A program made the translations under genes and the position numbers. A DNA stretch of 13,181 nt from an uncultured Pseudomonadaceae bacterium (lineage in GTDB: Bacteria > Pseudomonadota > Gammaproteobacteria > Pseudomonadales > Pseudomonadaceae). This document shows positions 1 to 6,405 of this stretch, piece by piece (the first letter of the stretch is position 1; each line of letters begins with the position of its first letter). The stretch is from contig CANRHT010000038.1 of assembly GCA_947630465.1 (NCBI GenBank), positions 1 through 13,181 of the forward strand, read 5' to 3'. The notes under the pieces were generated by a model. That model had not been told where the DNA came from. It was given only the letters and a program-made list of their open reading frames with translations, and made no database searches.

Positions 1-39
1 TAAATGATGCTGACGACAGTATTTCAACCTGTAGTTCCT

Positions 40-75
40 AAGCCAGTCTGCGTTGCCACGTAGGCTGGCTTTTTT
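40..75 (+). terminator. Rho-independent terminator of an upstream gene
   Basis: A 13-bp stem pairs 40-52 with 59-71 (two G-T wobbles) around the 6-nt loop TTGCCA and runs into five to six T residues at 70-75. No T run follows on the other strand, so it acts in the + direction. The upstream gene lies outside the window. One frame reading from base 3 to a TAA at 39-41 could be its last dozen codons, but that is too short to assign. Confidence 0.85.
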
Positions 76-153
76 GGTTATACATTTTTTAGTGTTTTCA
101 GCATTTAACCGGCAAAACTTTAGTCTAAAAATTGTCGCTCGCGCTGCATACAT

Positions 154-174
154 CACCCTGATTTTGCTAGGGTG
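154..174. promoter_or_regulatory. Inverted repeat and possible extended -10 upstream of the PAS gene
   Basis: CACCCT at 154-159 and AGGGTG at 169-174 are exact inverted repeats separated by 9 nt, 33 nt before the PAS start codon. The right arm overlaps TGC-TAGGGT (165-173), which resembles an extended -10 box. No good -35 is visible. It could be an operator over the operon promoter or a small hairpin in the leader; the sequence alone does not decide. Confidence 0.3.
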
Positions 175-206
175 GATAACTAAAAGAGTGCAGAGAGGCG
201 TTTGCT

Positions 207-614
207 ATGACAACTATAAAAACCTGCCCTGAACTCGCAAGCTGGCTGATTGAACAGTCACCTGATGCGACAATTTATTCAGACAAACAAGGTGATATCC
301 GTGTCTGGAACGCGGCTGCGGAAAAAATGTTTGGCTTTTCTGCCGAGCAAGCACTGGGACAGAACTTGGATCTGATTATTCCTGAGCGTTTACGCCGAAT
401 GCATTGGCGTGGTTTTGATGCTGCAATTGCTGCGGGTGTCACCAAGCACAGTGGTAAGCCGATGCCGACTAAAGCGTTGCGTGCCGATGGCAGTGAGTTT
501 TATGCAGAGATGGGTTTTGCTTTGATCTTTAACGATCAGGGTGAGGTGGTGGGTACCGTTGCACAAGCGCGGGATATCACCGAGCGCTATACTGCAGAAC
601 GAACCAAACCTTAA
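207..614 (+). CDS. Single-domain PAS (S-box) sensor protein
   Basis: This 135-residue protein is almost wholly one PAS domain, from about residue 10 to 127. It shows the usual order: an LIEQSPDATIYSD opening, the WNAAAEKMFGFSAEQALG helix region (34-51), the RADGSEFYAEM strand (92-102), and the closing GTVAQARDITER (116-127) that normally leads into a kinase, GGDEF or chemotaxis domain. No output domain follows and there is no signal peptide or membrane segment, so it is probably cytosolic. PAS domains bind cofactors or small ligands or mediate dimerisation; the ligand here cannot be read from sequence. GAGAGG at 193-198 lies 8 nt before the ATG. It heads a likely four-gene operon, with ybaK starting 15 nt after its stop. 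It may act by binding a separate partner protein. Confidence 0.85.
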   Translation: MTTIKTCPELASWLIEQSPDATIYSDKQGDIRVWNAAAEKMFGFSAEQALGQNLDLIIPERLRRMHWRGFDAAIAAGVTKHSGKPMPTKALRADGSEFYAEMGFALIFNDQGEVVGTVAQARDITERYTAERTKP

Positions 615-629
615 CACACTGAGATCAAG

Positions 630-1097
630 ATGACGCCCGCTATCAATGTTGCCAAAAAGCATAAAGTCACACATACAATACATGAGTACACGCATGATGC
701 TGCCAGTGAGTCTTACGGACTTGAGGCCGCAGAAAAACTGGGTGTTCAAGGTGAACGTGTGTTTAAAACGCTCGTGGTGATGCTCGATAACAAAGAGCTG
801 GTCGTGGCGGTGCTGCCAGTTGTCTCGATGTTAAGTATGAAACTTATCGCTAAAGCGGCTGGCGCAAAAAAAGCGCTGATGGCTGATAAGGCTGAGGTTG
901 AGCGTTCGACGGGTTATGTGCTCGGTGGCGTCAGCCCGCTTGGGCAAAAGAAGCGTTTGAAAACGGTGATTGATGTCTCTGCTAAACATCACGCCACAAT
1001 TTACCTGAGTGCTGGGCGCAGAGGGTTGGAAATAGAATTAAACTCCGATGATGTGGCCACATTAACCCGCGGCATCTTTGCCGAGATCGCTCAGTAA
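630..1097 (+). CDS. ybaK: Cys-tRNA(Pro)/Cys-tRNA(Cys) deacylase YbaK/EbsC
   Basis: A 155-residue protein with full YbaK family length. It hydrolyses Cys wrongly attached to tRNA(Pro) in trans after release from prolyl-tRNA synthetase, and so prevents Cys-for-Pro misincorporation. Diagnostic features are FKTLVV around Lys46 (the position of the conserved functional lysine in the YbaK family), GYVLGGVSPLG at 95-105, and SAGRRGLEIEL at 127-137 lining the substrate pocket. It is a soluble cytosolic protein. The ATG lies 15 nt after the PAS gene stop with a modest GAGAT ribosome site, consistent with co-transcription. Family assignment is secure; the exact tRNA preference rests on family knowledge. 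Confidence 0.93.
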   Translation: MTPAINVAKKHKVTHTIHEYTHDAASESYGLEAAEKLGVQGERVFKTLVVMLDNKELVVAVLPVVSMLSMKLIAKAAGAKKALMADKAEVERSTGYVLGGVSPLGQKKRLKTVIDVSAKHHATIYLSAGRRGLEIELNSDDVATLTRGIFAEIAQ

Positions 1098-1156
1098 ACG
1101 ACTCTACTGTCAGTGCGATATCACACCTGTCTATGACACCTAAAACCTGAGCCTGT

Positions 1157-1753
1157 ATGAAAAAAATTCTAGTGGTGCTGTTAGTCGTTATTGCTGCTTG
1201 GTCGTTGTATAACCGCACGGGACAGGTGCAATTGGGTCCGGGTGTGATGGCACCGAATGCGCCGCAACAAGACAATCTCAGTTCACCACGTCAGCTGAGC
1301 GTGAGTAACTATGCGATAACACAGCTGGCACAGTTTGATCTCAAAGCCAAAGTGCTGTCTAAGAAAAACTATCACTTTGGCCGAGAGGCTGATTTGTCTC
1401 CGGTCGATTTAGCGCTGGGTTGGGGCAGAATGTCCGATGAGCAGGTGCTGGATAACATTAAAATATCGCAGGCCAACCGTTTTTTTTATTGGCGGGTGGA
1501 TACATTTCCGATACCCCGGCAAGAAATAGAAACGCACAGTGCTAATATGCATTTAATCCCAGCGAACAAGGCAGTTAAAAAAGCGATGGGTAAAATACGT
1601 ATGGGAGATATTGTTGAGATCTCAGGCAGCCTGGTTAACGTTGCGTCAAATAAAGGCGATTGGTACTGGAATAGCTCGATGACGCGCAATGACACGGGGA
1701 GCGGAGCTTGTGAGTTGGTTTGGGTTGAGCATCTGCAGATCCTAACGCCTTAG
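1157..1753 (+). CDS. Conserved membrane-anchored protein of unknown function
   Basis: I do not recognise a named function. The 198-residue product has an N-terminal hydrophobic segment (about residues 4-18) after two lysines, so it is probably anchored in the inner membrane with the rest in the periplasm. An uncleaved anchor is more likely than a signal peptide because no clear AxA site follows. Soluble-domain stretches look strongly constrained: READLSPVDLALGWGRMSD (76-94), ANRFFYWRVDTFPIPRQEIE (106-125), THSANMHLIPA (126-136) and SMTRNDTGSGACELVWVEHL (174-193). I recall very similar uncharacterised proteins in many Proteobacteria. His127, His132 and the single Cys185 are conspicuous. It sits 59 nt after ybaK and 29 nt before the alkB-like gene in the same direction. 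The ribosome site is weak. Confidence 0.8.
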   Translation: MKKILVVLLVVIAAWSLYNRTGQVQLGPGVMAPNAPQQDNLSSPRQLSVSNYAITQLAQFDLKAKVLSKKNYHFGREADLSPVDLALGWGRMSDEQVLDNIKISQANRFFYWRVDTFPIPRQEIETHSANMHLIPANKAVKKAMGKIRMGDIVEISGSLVNVASNKGDWYWNSSMTRNDTGSGACELVWVEHLQILTP

Positions 1754-1760
1754 TGCTTAC

Positions 1761-1782
1761 CTAGAAGAATCTAGAGGTCGTC
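1761..1782 (+). promoter_or_regulatory. Ribosome binding site overlapped by a small hairpin
   Basis: AGAGG at 1773-1777, 5 nt before the GTG at 1783, is the ribosome site of the alkB-like gene. CTAGA (1761-1765) and TCTAG (1770-1774) form a 5-bp hairpin with an AGAA loop whose right arm overlaps its first two bases. Together with the GTG start this may hold translation low. The stem is short, so the effect is uncertain. Confidence 0.35.
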
Positions 1783-2529
1783 GTGGACTTATTTTTTAAT
1801 CCTCAAGAACCGCATTTACCATTCCCTATTACAGATTCTATTGATTACAGCTGGCGCTGGGATAAGAGGCTGCAGGCGTTTTTTATCACGCTTGCCAATG
1901 GTCAACTGATTTTTGCCGAGTCTTTTTTTAATGAAAAAATCAGCCAGCGCTGTGTTGAATATTTCCAAGAGCATGAGTGTTTGGGCAGTTCTGATACAGG
2001 CTTGCCATACCTGAACATGACTGAGCTTGAGCGCATTGATTTTACCCATATCAAGTGGCAGCAAGATCATATCCAAATGTATGGCAAGCGTATTCCTTTG
2101 CCGCGGCTAACATCTTGGTATGGCGATTCAGGGAAGCGTTATAGTTATTCTGGTATCAGCTTACACCCGCGCCCGTGGAATAAAGGGCTGCGCTATATCA
2201 AGGATACAATCGAGCAGGCCACAGGTTTTAGTTTTAATAGTGTACTGCTCAATTGGTACCGTAGCGGTGATGATCATATGAGCTGGCACGCCGATGATGA
2301 GGCAGAACTTGGACGGAATCCGGTGATAGCCTCGGTTAATTTCGGTGAGACGCGCGACTTTGTGCTGCGACGTATGGATGATCCCACCCAGAAAATCACC
2401 ATTCCCTTACGCCACGGCAGCCTGCTGGTGATGGCGGGTGAATTACAGCATTATTGGCAGCACAGCGTACCTAAGCGCAAAAAAGTGCAGGGCTCACGCT
2501 TCAATCTGACGTTTCGCACCATTATTTAG
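1783..2529 (+). CDS. AlkB-family 2-oxoglutarate/Fe(II) dioxygenase (DNA alkylation repair)
   Basis: A 248-residue protein of the AlkB superfamily, closest in layout to the ALKBH2/3-like bacterial forms. These enzymes oxidatively remove methyl lesions such as 1-methyladenine and 3-methylcytosine from nucleic acids using Fe(II), O2 and 2-oxoglutarate. The iron triad is visible: His169 and Asp171 in SWHADDE, and distal His227 in QHSVPK. Arg239 and Arg245 in RFNLTFR match the RxNxTFR motif that binds 2-oxoglutarate. Residues 70-165 hold the nucleotide-recognition region, including the PRLTSWYGD stretch typical of this group. The GTG at 1783 is chosen because AGAGG lies 5 nt before it. It is the last gene of the probable PAS-ybaK operon. 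Substrate (DNA or RNA) is inferred from the family. Confidence 0.92.
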   Translation: MDLFFNPQEPHLPFPITDSIDYSWRWDKRLQAFFITLANGQLIFAESFFNEKISQRCVEYFQEHECLGSSDTGLPYLNMTELERIDFTHIKWQQDHIQMYGKRIPLPRLTSWYGDSGKRYSYSGISLHPRPWNKGLRYIKDTIEQATGFSFNSVLLNWYRSGDDHMSWHADDEAELGRNPVIASVNFGETRDFVLRRMDDPTQKITIPLRHGSLLVMAGELQHYWQHSVPKRKKVQGSRFNLTFRTII

Positions 2530-2560
2530 CAGCTCTGGAATACGTTAGCACGCGGGGTTG

Positions 2561-3799
2561 TTAACCCTGATTCAGGCGTTGATTGACCGTGATGAGGGCA
2601 CCTGAGTCATCCATTTCTAAGCAACGTTGTCGTCCAGCGAGTAAGGCCATCATGGCGGCAAAGGCTAAAATAGTCAGCAGCAATACCGTGATCCCGGTCA
2701 CGCTGATATCGGCGTCAATCATCAGGCCTACCGCTAAGGGTCCCATAGCGGCAATGGTATAACCGCCTCCTTGCACCAATGCTGACAATTCACCGGCAAT
2801 CTTGCTATTAGCGCTGCGCAGCACAATTAAAGTCAGCGCAAGACTGAAGGAGCCGCCTTGGCCAAGCCCCAGTAAAATCGTACCCGGCCAACGCAATTCG
2901 GGCGGGCCCAGTAATAACAGGTAAATGCCAATCCCCACCAGCGCCAGTACCACCATCAGCGCAGGGCGTTGATCTTTATTCATGCGCGCCAACCAAGGTG
3001 CTGCGATGGCTGATACCAGCTGGGTTAAGATCGAGGCCGCCATCAACCAGCCAGCCTCATGCTCACTGTAGCCTTGGCGAACCAAGAGCGTGGGTAACCA
3101 ACCAAAGACAATATAGGCCAGCGAGGATTGACTGCCCATCAGTAACATCACTTGCCAAGCCAGTGGTTGGCGTAGCAAAGCGCGCGCGTAACCTGTGCCA
3201 GATGTCTGGCTGTGGCGAGGCTTGGGTTGCGGCATAATCCACCACCAAGCGATCAGCGCAATCAGTGCGAAGCTGGTCCATGACATCAAACTCAATGACC
3301 AACTGTCCAGCGCTTGCGCTAAAGGAATACTCAGCCCCGCACCCAGCGCACCACCTAAGCACAACGCCATGGTGTATACGCCGGTCATCAGGTCGGCGCT
3401 ATTTACCAGTTCGCGCTTAACCAAGGCGGGTAATAAAGTGCCAAGCACGCCGATGGCCGCACCAATGAGCAGGGTGCCGCTAAACAGTGTGAGCGCATGC
3501 GGCAGACCACGCAAAGCCAGCCCCGCACTGAGAACAATCAGCGCTAAGGCTAAGCCACGCTCCATGCCGATGCGTCGCGCTAACCAAGGTGCAAAAGGCG
3601 CAAAGAGACCCAAGCACAGCACAGGTAAAGTGGTTAACAAGGAAAGGGTTAAAACGGATAATTGCCCCTCAGCTTCGATGCGCGGCAGCAATGGAGCCAG
3701 CGATGATAACGCCGGGCGTAAATTGAGCCCCACTAAAATCATCAGCAGAATAAAGGTCAGGCGGGTTGGGTTTTTACTGTGGTGATGAGTGGGCAACAT
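2561..3799 (-). CDS. CynX/NimT-family MFS transporter
   Basis: A 412-residue polytopic inner-membrane protein with roughly 12 hydrophobic segments and the N-terminal signature LNLRPALSSLAPLLPRI (25-41), typical of the CynX/NimT (YycB) branch of the major facilitator superfamily. Members include cyanate (CynX) and 2-nitroimidazole (NimT) transporters; the substrate here cannot be deduced. An arginine pair followed by acidic residue (WLARRIGMERG) sits in the first cytoplasmic loop region as in other MFS proteins, and a long central loop rich in polar residues (PQPKPRHSQTSGTG) separates the halves. The ATG at 3799 has AGGAG about 11 nt upstream on the - strand (near 3810-3814). No cyanase gene is nearby, so a cyanate role is not supported. 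It converges on the alkB-like gene with a 31-nt gap. Confidence 0.88.
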   Translation of the reverse strand: MLPTHHHSKNPTRLTFILLMILVGLNLRPALSSLAPLLPRIEAEGQLSVLTLSLLTTLPVLCLGLFAPFAPWLARRIGMERGLALALIVLSAGLALRGLPHALTLFSGTLLIGAAIGVLGTLLPALVKRELVNSADLMTGVYTMALCLGGALGAGLSIPLAQALDSWSLSLMSWTSFALIALIAWWWIMPQPKPRHSQTSGTGYARALLRQPLAWQVMLLMGSQSSLAYIVFGWLPTLLVRQGYSEHEAGWLMAASILTQLVSAIAAPWLARMNKDQRPALMVVLALVGIGIYLLLLGPPELRWPGTILLGLGQGGSFSLALTLIVLRSANSKIAGELSALVQGGGYTIAAMGPLAVGLMIDADISVTGITVLLLTILAFAAMMALLAGRQRCLEMDDSGALITVNQRLNQG

Positions 3800-3961
3800 A
3801 CTGATTATTCGCTCCTGAGACTGTTTAAACGCTGGGACATTAAGCCTGAAAGGGTCGTGCTTGTCTCAGAGGGTTGCGTCAGTGATAAGTGTTGAAATGA
3901 CAGTTGTTACGAGCGTAAAAGGTTAGCAGTTTTTTCTAGCAGGTGCTGCGCTATCAGCGCT

Positions 3962-4375
3962 TTAAAAATCAACTTTGCCGCGCAGTGATTTAGTGATGCC
4001 TCGCTGAGTCTTTTGATCGGTACGTTTGCGCTTAGCGCTTTTGCTGGGTTTGGTTGGGCGGCGTGTTTTGCTCACAGTGGTAGCCGCTAAAATAAACTGC
4101 TGTAAACGCTCAAAAGCATCAATCTTGTTTTGCTCTTGGGTGCGAAACTGCTGCGCTTTAATAATCAGTACACCCTCTTTAGTGATGCGGCTGTCTTTGC
4201 TGTCCAGTAGCATCTGCTTGTGTACGGGGTTTAAGCTGGAGGCATTGATATCAAAACGCAGGTGAATAGCGGAGGAGACTTTATTGACATTTTGTCCGCC
4301 AGCGCCTTGCGCACGGATCGCGCTGATATCAACATCGTTATCTTCAAGGCTGATGCTGTGGCTTATAAAAATCAT
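3962..4375 (-). CDS. arfB: Peptidyl-tRNA hydrolase ArfB (ribosome rescue)
   Basis: ArfB (YaeJ) enters the A site of ribosomes stalled on broken mRNA and hydrolyses peptidyl-tRNA. The product of 137 residues has the release-factor catalytic domain with AIRAQGAGGQNVNKVSSAIHLRF; the catalytic GGQ lies at residues 26-28 of this start. A linker then leads to a basic C-terminal tail (SKTRRPTKPSKSAKRKR then KSLRGKVDF) that occupies the empty mRNA channel in the E. coli protein. The frame is open to an ATG at 4423, which would add 16 residues. I chose 4375 because MIFIS matches the family N-terminus and puts GGQ where E. coli has it. Neither start has a clear ribosome site. It is divergent from the DUF3429 gene. 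Confidence 0.93.
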   Translation of the reverse strand: MIFISHSISLEDNDVDISAIRAQGAGGQNVNKVSSAIHLRFDINASSLNPVHKQMLLDSKDSRITKEGVLIIKAQQFRTQEQNKIDAFERLQQFILAATTVSKTRRPTKPSKSAKRKRTDQKTQRGITKSLRGKVDF

Positions 4376-4530
4376 ACGGGGTGGTTGGCTTAAGTGGTCT
4401 AAAAGGTGCTCATCATAAGCCATTGTGAAACAGACTGTTAGCGCGTGCAGGGCGCTCGATAAGCGGTAAACCTTGCATGCTGCTGATTTATATCGTATTT
4501 AATCGACATCCAATTGCTGGGCGTGAATCG

Positions 4531-4959
4531 ATGAACCATTCTACATTAATGAAAACGTTAACCTATCTTGGCGCGACACCGTTTTTTCTGGCCTTATATG
4601 TTCAGCTCTCGGGTCAGTCTTTTTTAGGCGTCACAGGCACACAATGGTTTTTGAGCTATGGCTTGGTCATTCTAAGTTTTATGGCGGGTACTTTATGGGG
4701 GCAGGTGGTTAATCACAGCTTGCAAGCTAAGCCTATCGCGGTGCTGAGTAATATCATCACACTGGCCGCATGGTTTGCATTTTTATTAGCAGGTGCTGCT
4801 CAGGCTGTAGTGGTGATTGCGCTGGGCTTTAGCGCTTTGTATGCCGTTGAGCGTTGGGTACTGGCTGCGATCACACGTCCCGATTATTATCTGGCGCTAC
4901 GCCTTAGAGTGACAGCACTGGTGCTGCTGGCGCATGGGCTGATGCTTTGGCATGTTTGA
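4531..4959 (+). CDS. DUF3429-family inner-membrane protein
   Basis: A 142-residue membrane protein with about four to five hydrophobic segments. The stretches YGLVILSFMAGTLWG and YYLALRLRVTALVLLAH match the pattern of the DUF3429 family, small integral membrane proteins of unknown function in Proteobacteria. The open frame extends upstream to an ATG at 4477, but the extra 18 residues (an FNRHPIAGRES stretch) do not look like the family. The ATG at 4531 puts the first hydrophobic segment (LTYLGATPFFLAL) near the N-terminus; ATG 4549 is a further alternative. No strong ribosome site precedes any of them. It is divergent from arfB and convergent with the methyltransferase, with only 12 nt between the stops. 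Confidence 0.72.
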   Translation: MNHSTLMKTLTYLGATPFFLALYVQLSGQSFLGVTGTQWFLSYGLVILSFMAGTLWGQVVNHSLQAKPIAVLSNIITLAAWFAFLLAGAAQAVVVIALGFSALYAVERWVLAAITRPDYYLALRLRVTALVLLAHGLMLWHV

Positions 4960-4966
4960 AACATGC
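4950..4966. terminator. Hairpin between convergent genes (weak terminator candidate)
   Basis: GCATGTTT (4950-4957) and AAACATGC (4959-4966) form an 8-bp perfect inverted repeat over the DUF3429 stop codon and into the 12-nt convergent gap. Neither side is followed by a convincing T run, so efficient intrinsic termination is doubtful. The one-base centre means it would fold with some pairs open in the loop. Confidence 0.3.
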
Positions 4967-4971
4967 GGTAT

Positions 4972-5715
4972 TTAGAGTTTGATACAGGCAAAGATCGCAT
5001 TCCCTGAGTTGTTATCCCAAGGTATGATTTTTTTATAATCGTGCTCAAGTACATGTACATCAAAATAAGGCAGCAATAGTTCCAGTAGTTGGGTAAAGCT
5101 GCAGGCAACCATTGGGTGCTCGTCGTTCCAGGTGTGGGAGCTGTGAGCGTTGACTTTTTCAATGCTGACTTTAAGCATTTGCTGATCACCTTGACCGCAA
5201 TAGTGCCAACCTGAATTAAAAGTGAAGGCAGCGCCTTGGTGCTCGACGCTGTGTTTAGCGAATAAAGCATTATCGATTTTGTACTTGTCGACGCTGTTAA
5301 AACAGAACACGCCTCCCGTTTTTAATGCGCTGTGCACGCTGGCGATACAGGCTTTGAGTGTTTCGATACTGTTGTTGTAGTGGATCGAATATAAAAAACA
5401 GGTGATTAAATCCAGCGGCTCAGCGGTGCTGAAATTATTCATATCCTGTACAGAAAACAACGCTTCTGGGCAGCGCAGGGCAGCAATATCAAGCATGGGT
5501 TGATTGATATCTAAACCACTGCTCTGGTAACCCAAATCAATAAAATGACGCACATGTGGACCTGTGCCACAGGCTAAATCAAGGTGCGTCATGCCGCCGT
5601 TACCAAAGAGTTGCTGCAGCCGGTGAATGGCCTGACTTTGCGCATGATAATCAATATCCGCGCACATTAAATCGTAATAACCTGAAAGATCGGTATAAAG
5701 CGCGTTTGCGGACAT
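4972..5715 (-). CDS. Class I SAM-dependent methyltransferase
   Basis: A 247-residue cytosolic protein with the Rossmann-type methyltransferase fold. Motif I is LDLACGTG at 45-52, which binds the SAM methionine part; the acidic end of strand 2 is Asp69 in SGLDIN; motif IV lies near LDLITCFLYSIHY. The N-terminal YTDLSGYYDLM opening is common to small-molecule methyltransferases of this type. The C-terminal half (about 150-230) is a beta-rich lid with CxQ/H-rich patches that I cannot assign. No partner gene indicates a substrate, so the reaction is unknown. The ATG at 5715 has an AAGG 6-7 nt upstream on the - strand. It lies alone, beside the large non-coding gap. Confidence 0.85.
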   Translation of the reverse strand: MSANALYTDLSGYYDLMCADIDYHAQSQAIHRLQQLFGNGGMTHLDLACGTGPHVRHFIDLGYQSSGLDINQPMLDIAALRCPEALFSVQDMNNFSTAEPLDLITCFLYSIHYNNSIETLKACIASVHSALKTGGVFCFNSVDKYKIDNALFAKHSVEHQGAAFTFNSGWHYCGQGDQQMLKVSIEKVNAHSSHTWNDEHPMVACSFTQLLELLLPYFDVHVLEHDYKKIIPWDNNSGNAIFACIKL

Positions 5716-5771
5716 GAGAGCCTTTTTTTAAGTCAAATATTTACGGTGGCGCATACTAAGGCAGTTGCTGG

Positions 5772-5839
5772 GTTTTGCGAAGCTGTCTGGGCTGTAAATG
5801 TACTGATTTACAGCCGGCGCGCCCAAAGCTTTGCAGAAC
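5772..5839. repeat. 68-bp imperfect palindrome (REP- or MITE-like candidate)
   Basis: Outer arms 5772-5784 and 5827-5839 pair over 13 contiguous positions with two G-T wobbles. Inner arms GGCTGTAAAT (5790-5799) and ATTTACAGCC (5806-5815) pair perfectly around the loop GTACTG. The right side carries an extra GC-rich block with the palindrome GGCGCGCC at 5816-5823. No T run follows on either strand, so it is not an intrinsic terminator. The two-stem design resembles repetitive extragenic palindromes or small non-autonomous elements, but copy number cannot be seen from one window. It lies 57 bp upstream of the methyltransferase start. Confidence 0.6.
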
Positions 5840-6312
5840 GAGCGCGCGAGTTGGCTCCACAGATGCTTTAAGTGCGAGTGCGAGTCGGGGCAGATGAGGC
5901 TGTGAGAGGTGAAAATCTGTGTGGATCAGGTGCGGGCAGGGTAAAACTACAATCAGCGTTTAAATGATGTGCAAATATATTAAGTTCACTTTCAGTCTTA
6001 ATAAAATATTTTATTGAGTGGCAAGCTGACCTCGATCAACTGCCAAGACTTATTCTTCAGGATAATGACTGCAGTCTGTACATCAGCGTGCTGATACATC
6101 ACAGAAACTGGCAAATCAAGGTTGAGCAAGCCGAGTACAGCAGGCTAAAACACTGGGCTGTAGCGATAGAGAGCGAATAGCTAAGCCGATAAAACGCTGA
6201 GCTAGGCAACACAATAGAGTTTTCTTAAAGTTACAGCGGTAATTATACAAAATATATTTTATTTAATGAGTCCTGTTATGTGGCTGTACAGTACATATAT
6301 CTATCAACTGAA

Positions 6313-6332
6313 TAGGCTTAGGCTAACTAAGC
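6313..6332. promoter_or_regulatory. Nested repeats just upstream of the cytochrome promoter
   Basis: TAGGCT occurs twice in tandem (6313-6318 and 6319-6324). GCTTAG (6316-6321) and CTAAGC (6327-6332) form an inverted repeat with 5 nt between the arms. The site ends 8 nt before the proposed -35 box, a usual place for an activator. No regulator can be named from the sequence. Confidence 0.35.
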
Positions 6333-6340
6333 GCGCAGTA

Positions 6341-6370
6341 TTGATATGTACAAGAAAGATTAATTATAAA
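6341..6370 (+). promoter_or_regulatory. Sigma-70-like promoter of the cytochrome-tsdA operon
   Basis: TTGATA at 6341-6346 and TATAAA at 6365-6370 are separated by 18 bp, each with one or two departures from consensus. The predicted start of transcription near 6377 leaves a leader of about 29 nt that contains the GGAGAG ribosome site at 6393-6398. It is the best promoter match in the AT-rich stretch before the operon. Confidence 0.5.
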
Positions 6371-6405
6371 TAAGGCAAGTATCTTGTCTGATGGAGAGTT
6401 TGCTT

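Larger units (their letters stand above)
5716..6340. other. Long intergenic region rich in inverted repeats
   Basis: No convincing gene is present. The first 120 bp hold a 68-bp imperfect palindrome (separate entry). Further along are the perfect 16-bp AT palindrome at 6000-6015, the 10-bp palindrome GACTGCAGTC at 6067-6076, and a hairpin with arms ATCAGC (6082-6087) and GCTGAT (6090-6095). GTGCGA occurs twice in tandem near 5875. A + frame from 5968 to the TAG at 6178-6180 stays open for about 70 codons but has no usable start codon, so it may be chance or a decayed gene. The last 100 bp are very AT-rich and lead into the cytochrome promoter. Confidence 0.6.

Noticed and set aside
2555..2567. 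GGGTT-GTT-AACCC hairpin between the alkB-like and MFS genes as a terminator
   Set aside because: The stem is only 5 bp with no T run on either strand, and it overlaps the MFS stop codon.
3195..3785. 196-codon + strand frame opposite the MFS gene
   Set aside because: Composition is that of a shadow frame (Ser/Pro/Arg/Lys rich) under a clear MFS transporter.
2561..3799. Assigning the MFS protein as the cyanate transporter CynX
   Set aside because: The family match is good but cyanase and carbonic anhydrase genes are absent, and family members carry different substrates.
3948..3960. GCGCT-ATC-AGCGC hairpin after arfB as a terminator
   Set aside because: In the arfB direction no T run follows the 5-bp stem; the A/T run lies on the wrong side.
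4376..4423. Longer ArfB starting at ATG 4423
   Set aside because: The shorter form places GGQ at residues 26-28 as in E. coli ArfB, and the extra 16 residues do not resemble the family.
5772..5839. Integron attC site
   Set aside because: The palindrome begins with GTT and ends with AAC, the reverse of the attC R'' and R' box order, and no integrase or cassette array is present.
6391..6405. ATG 6391 as start of the triheme cytochrome
   Set aside because: It overlaps the GGAGAG ribosome site that is correctly spaced for ATG 6406, and the added residues would precede the natural MKKW signal start.
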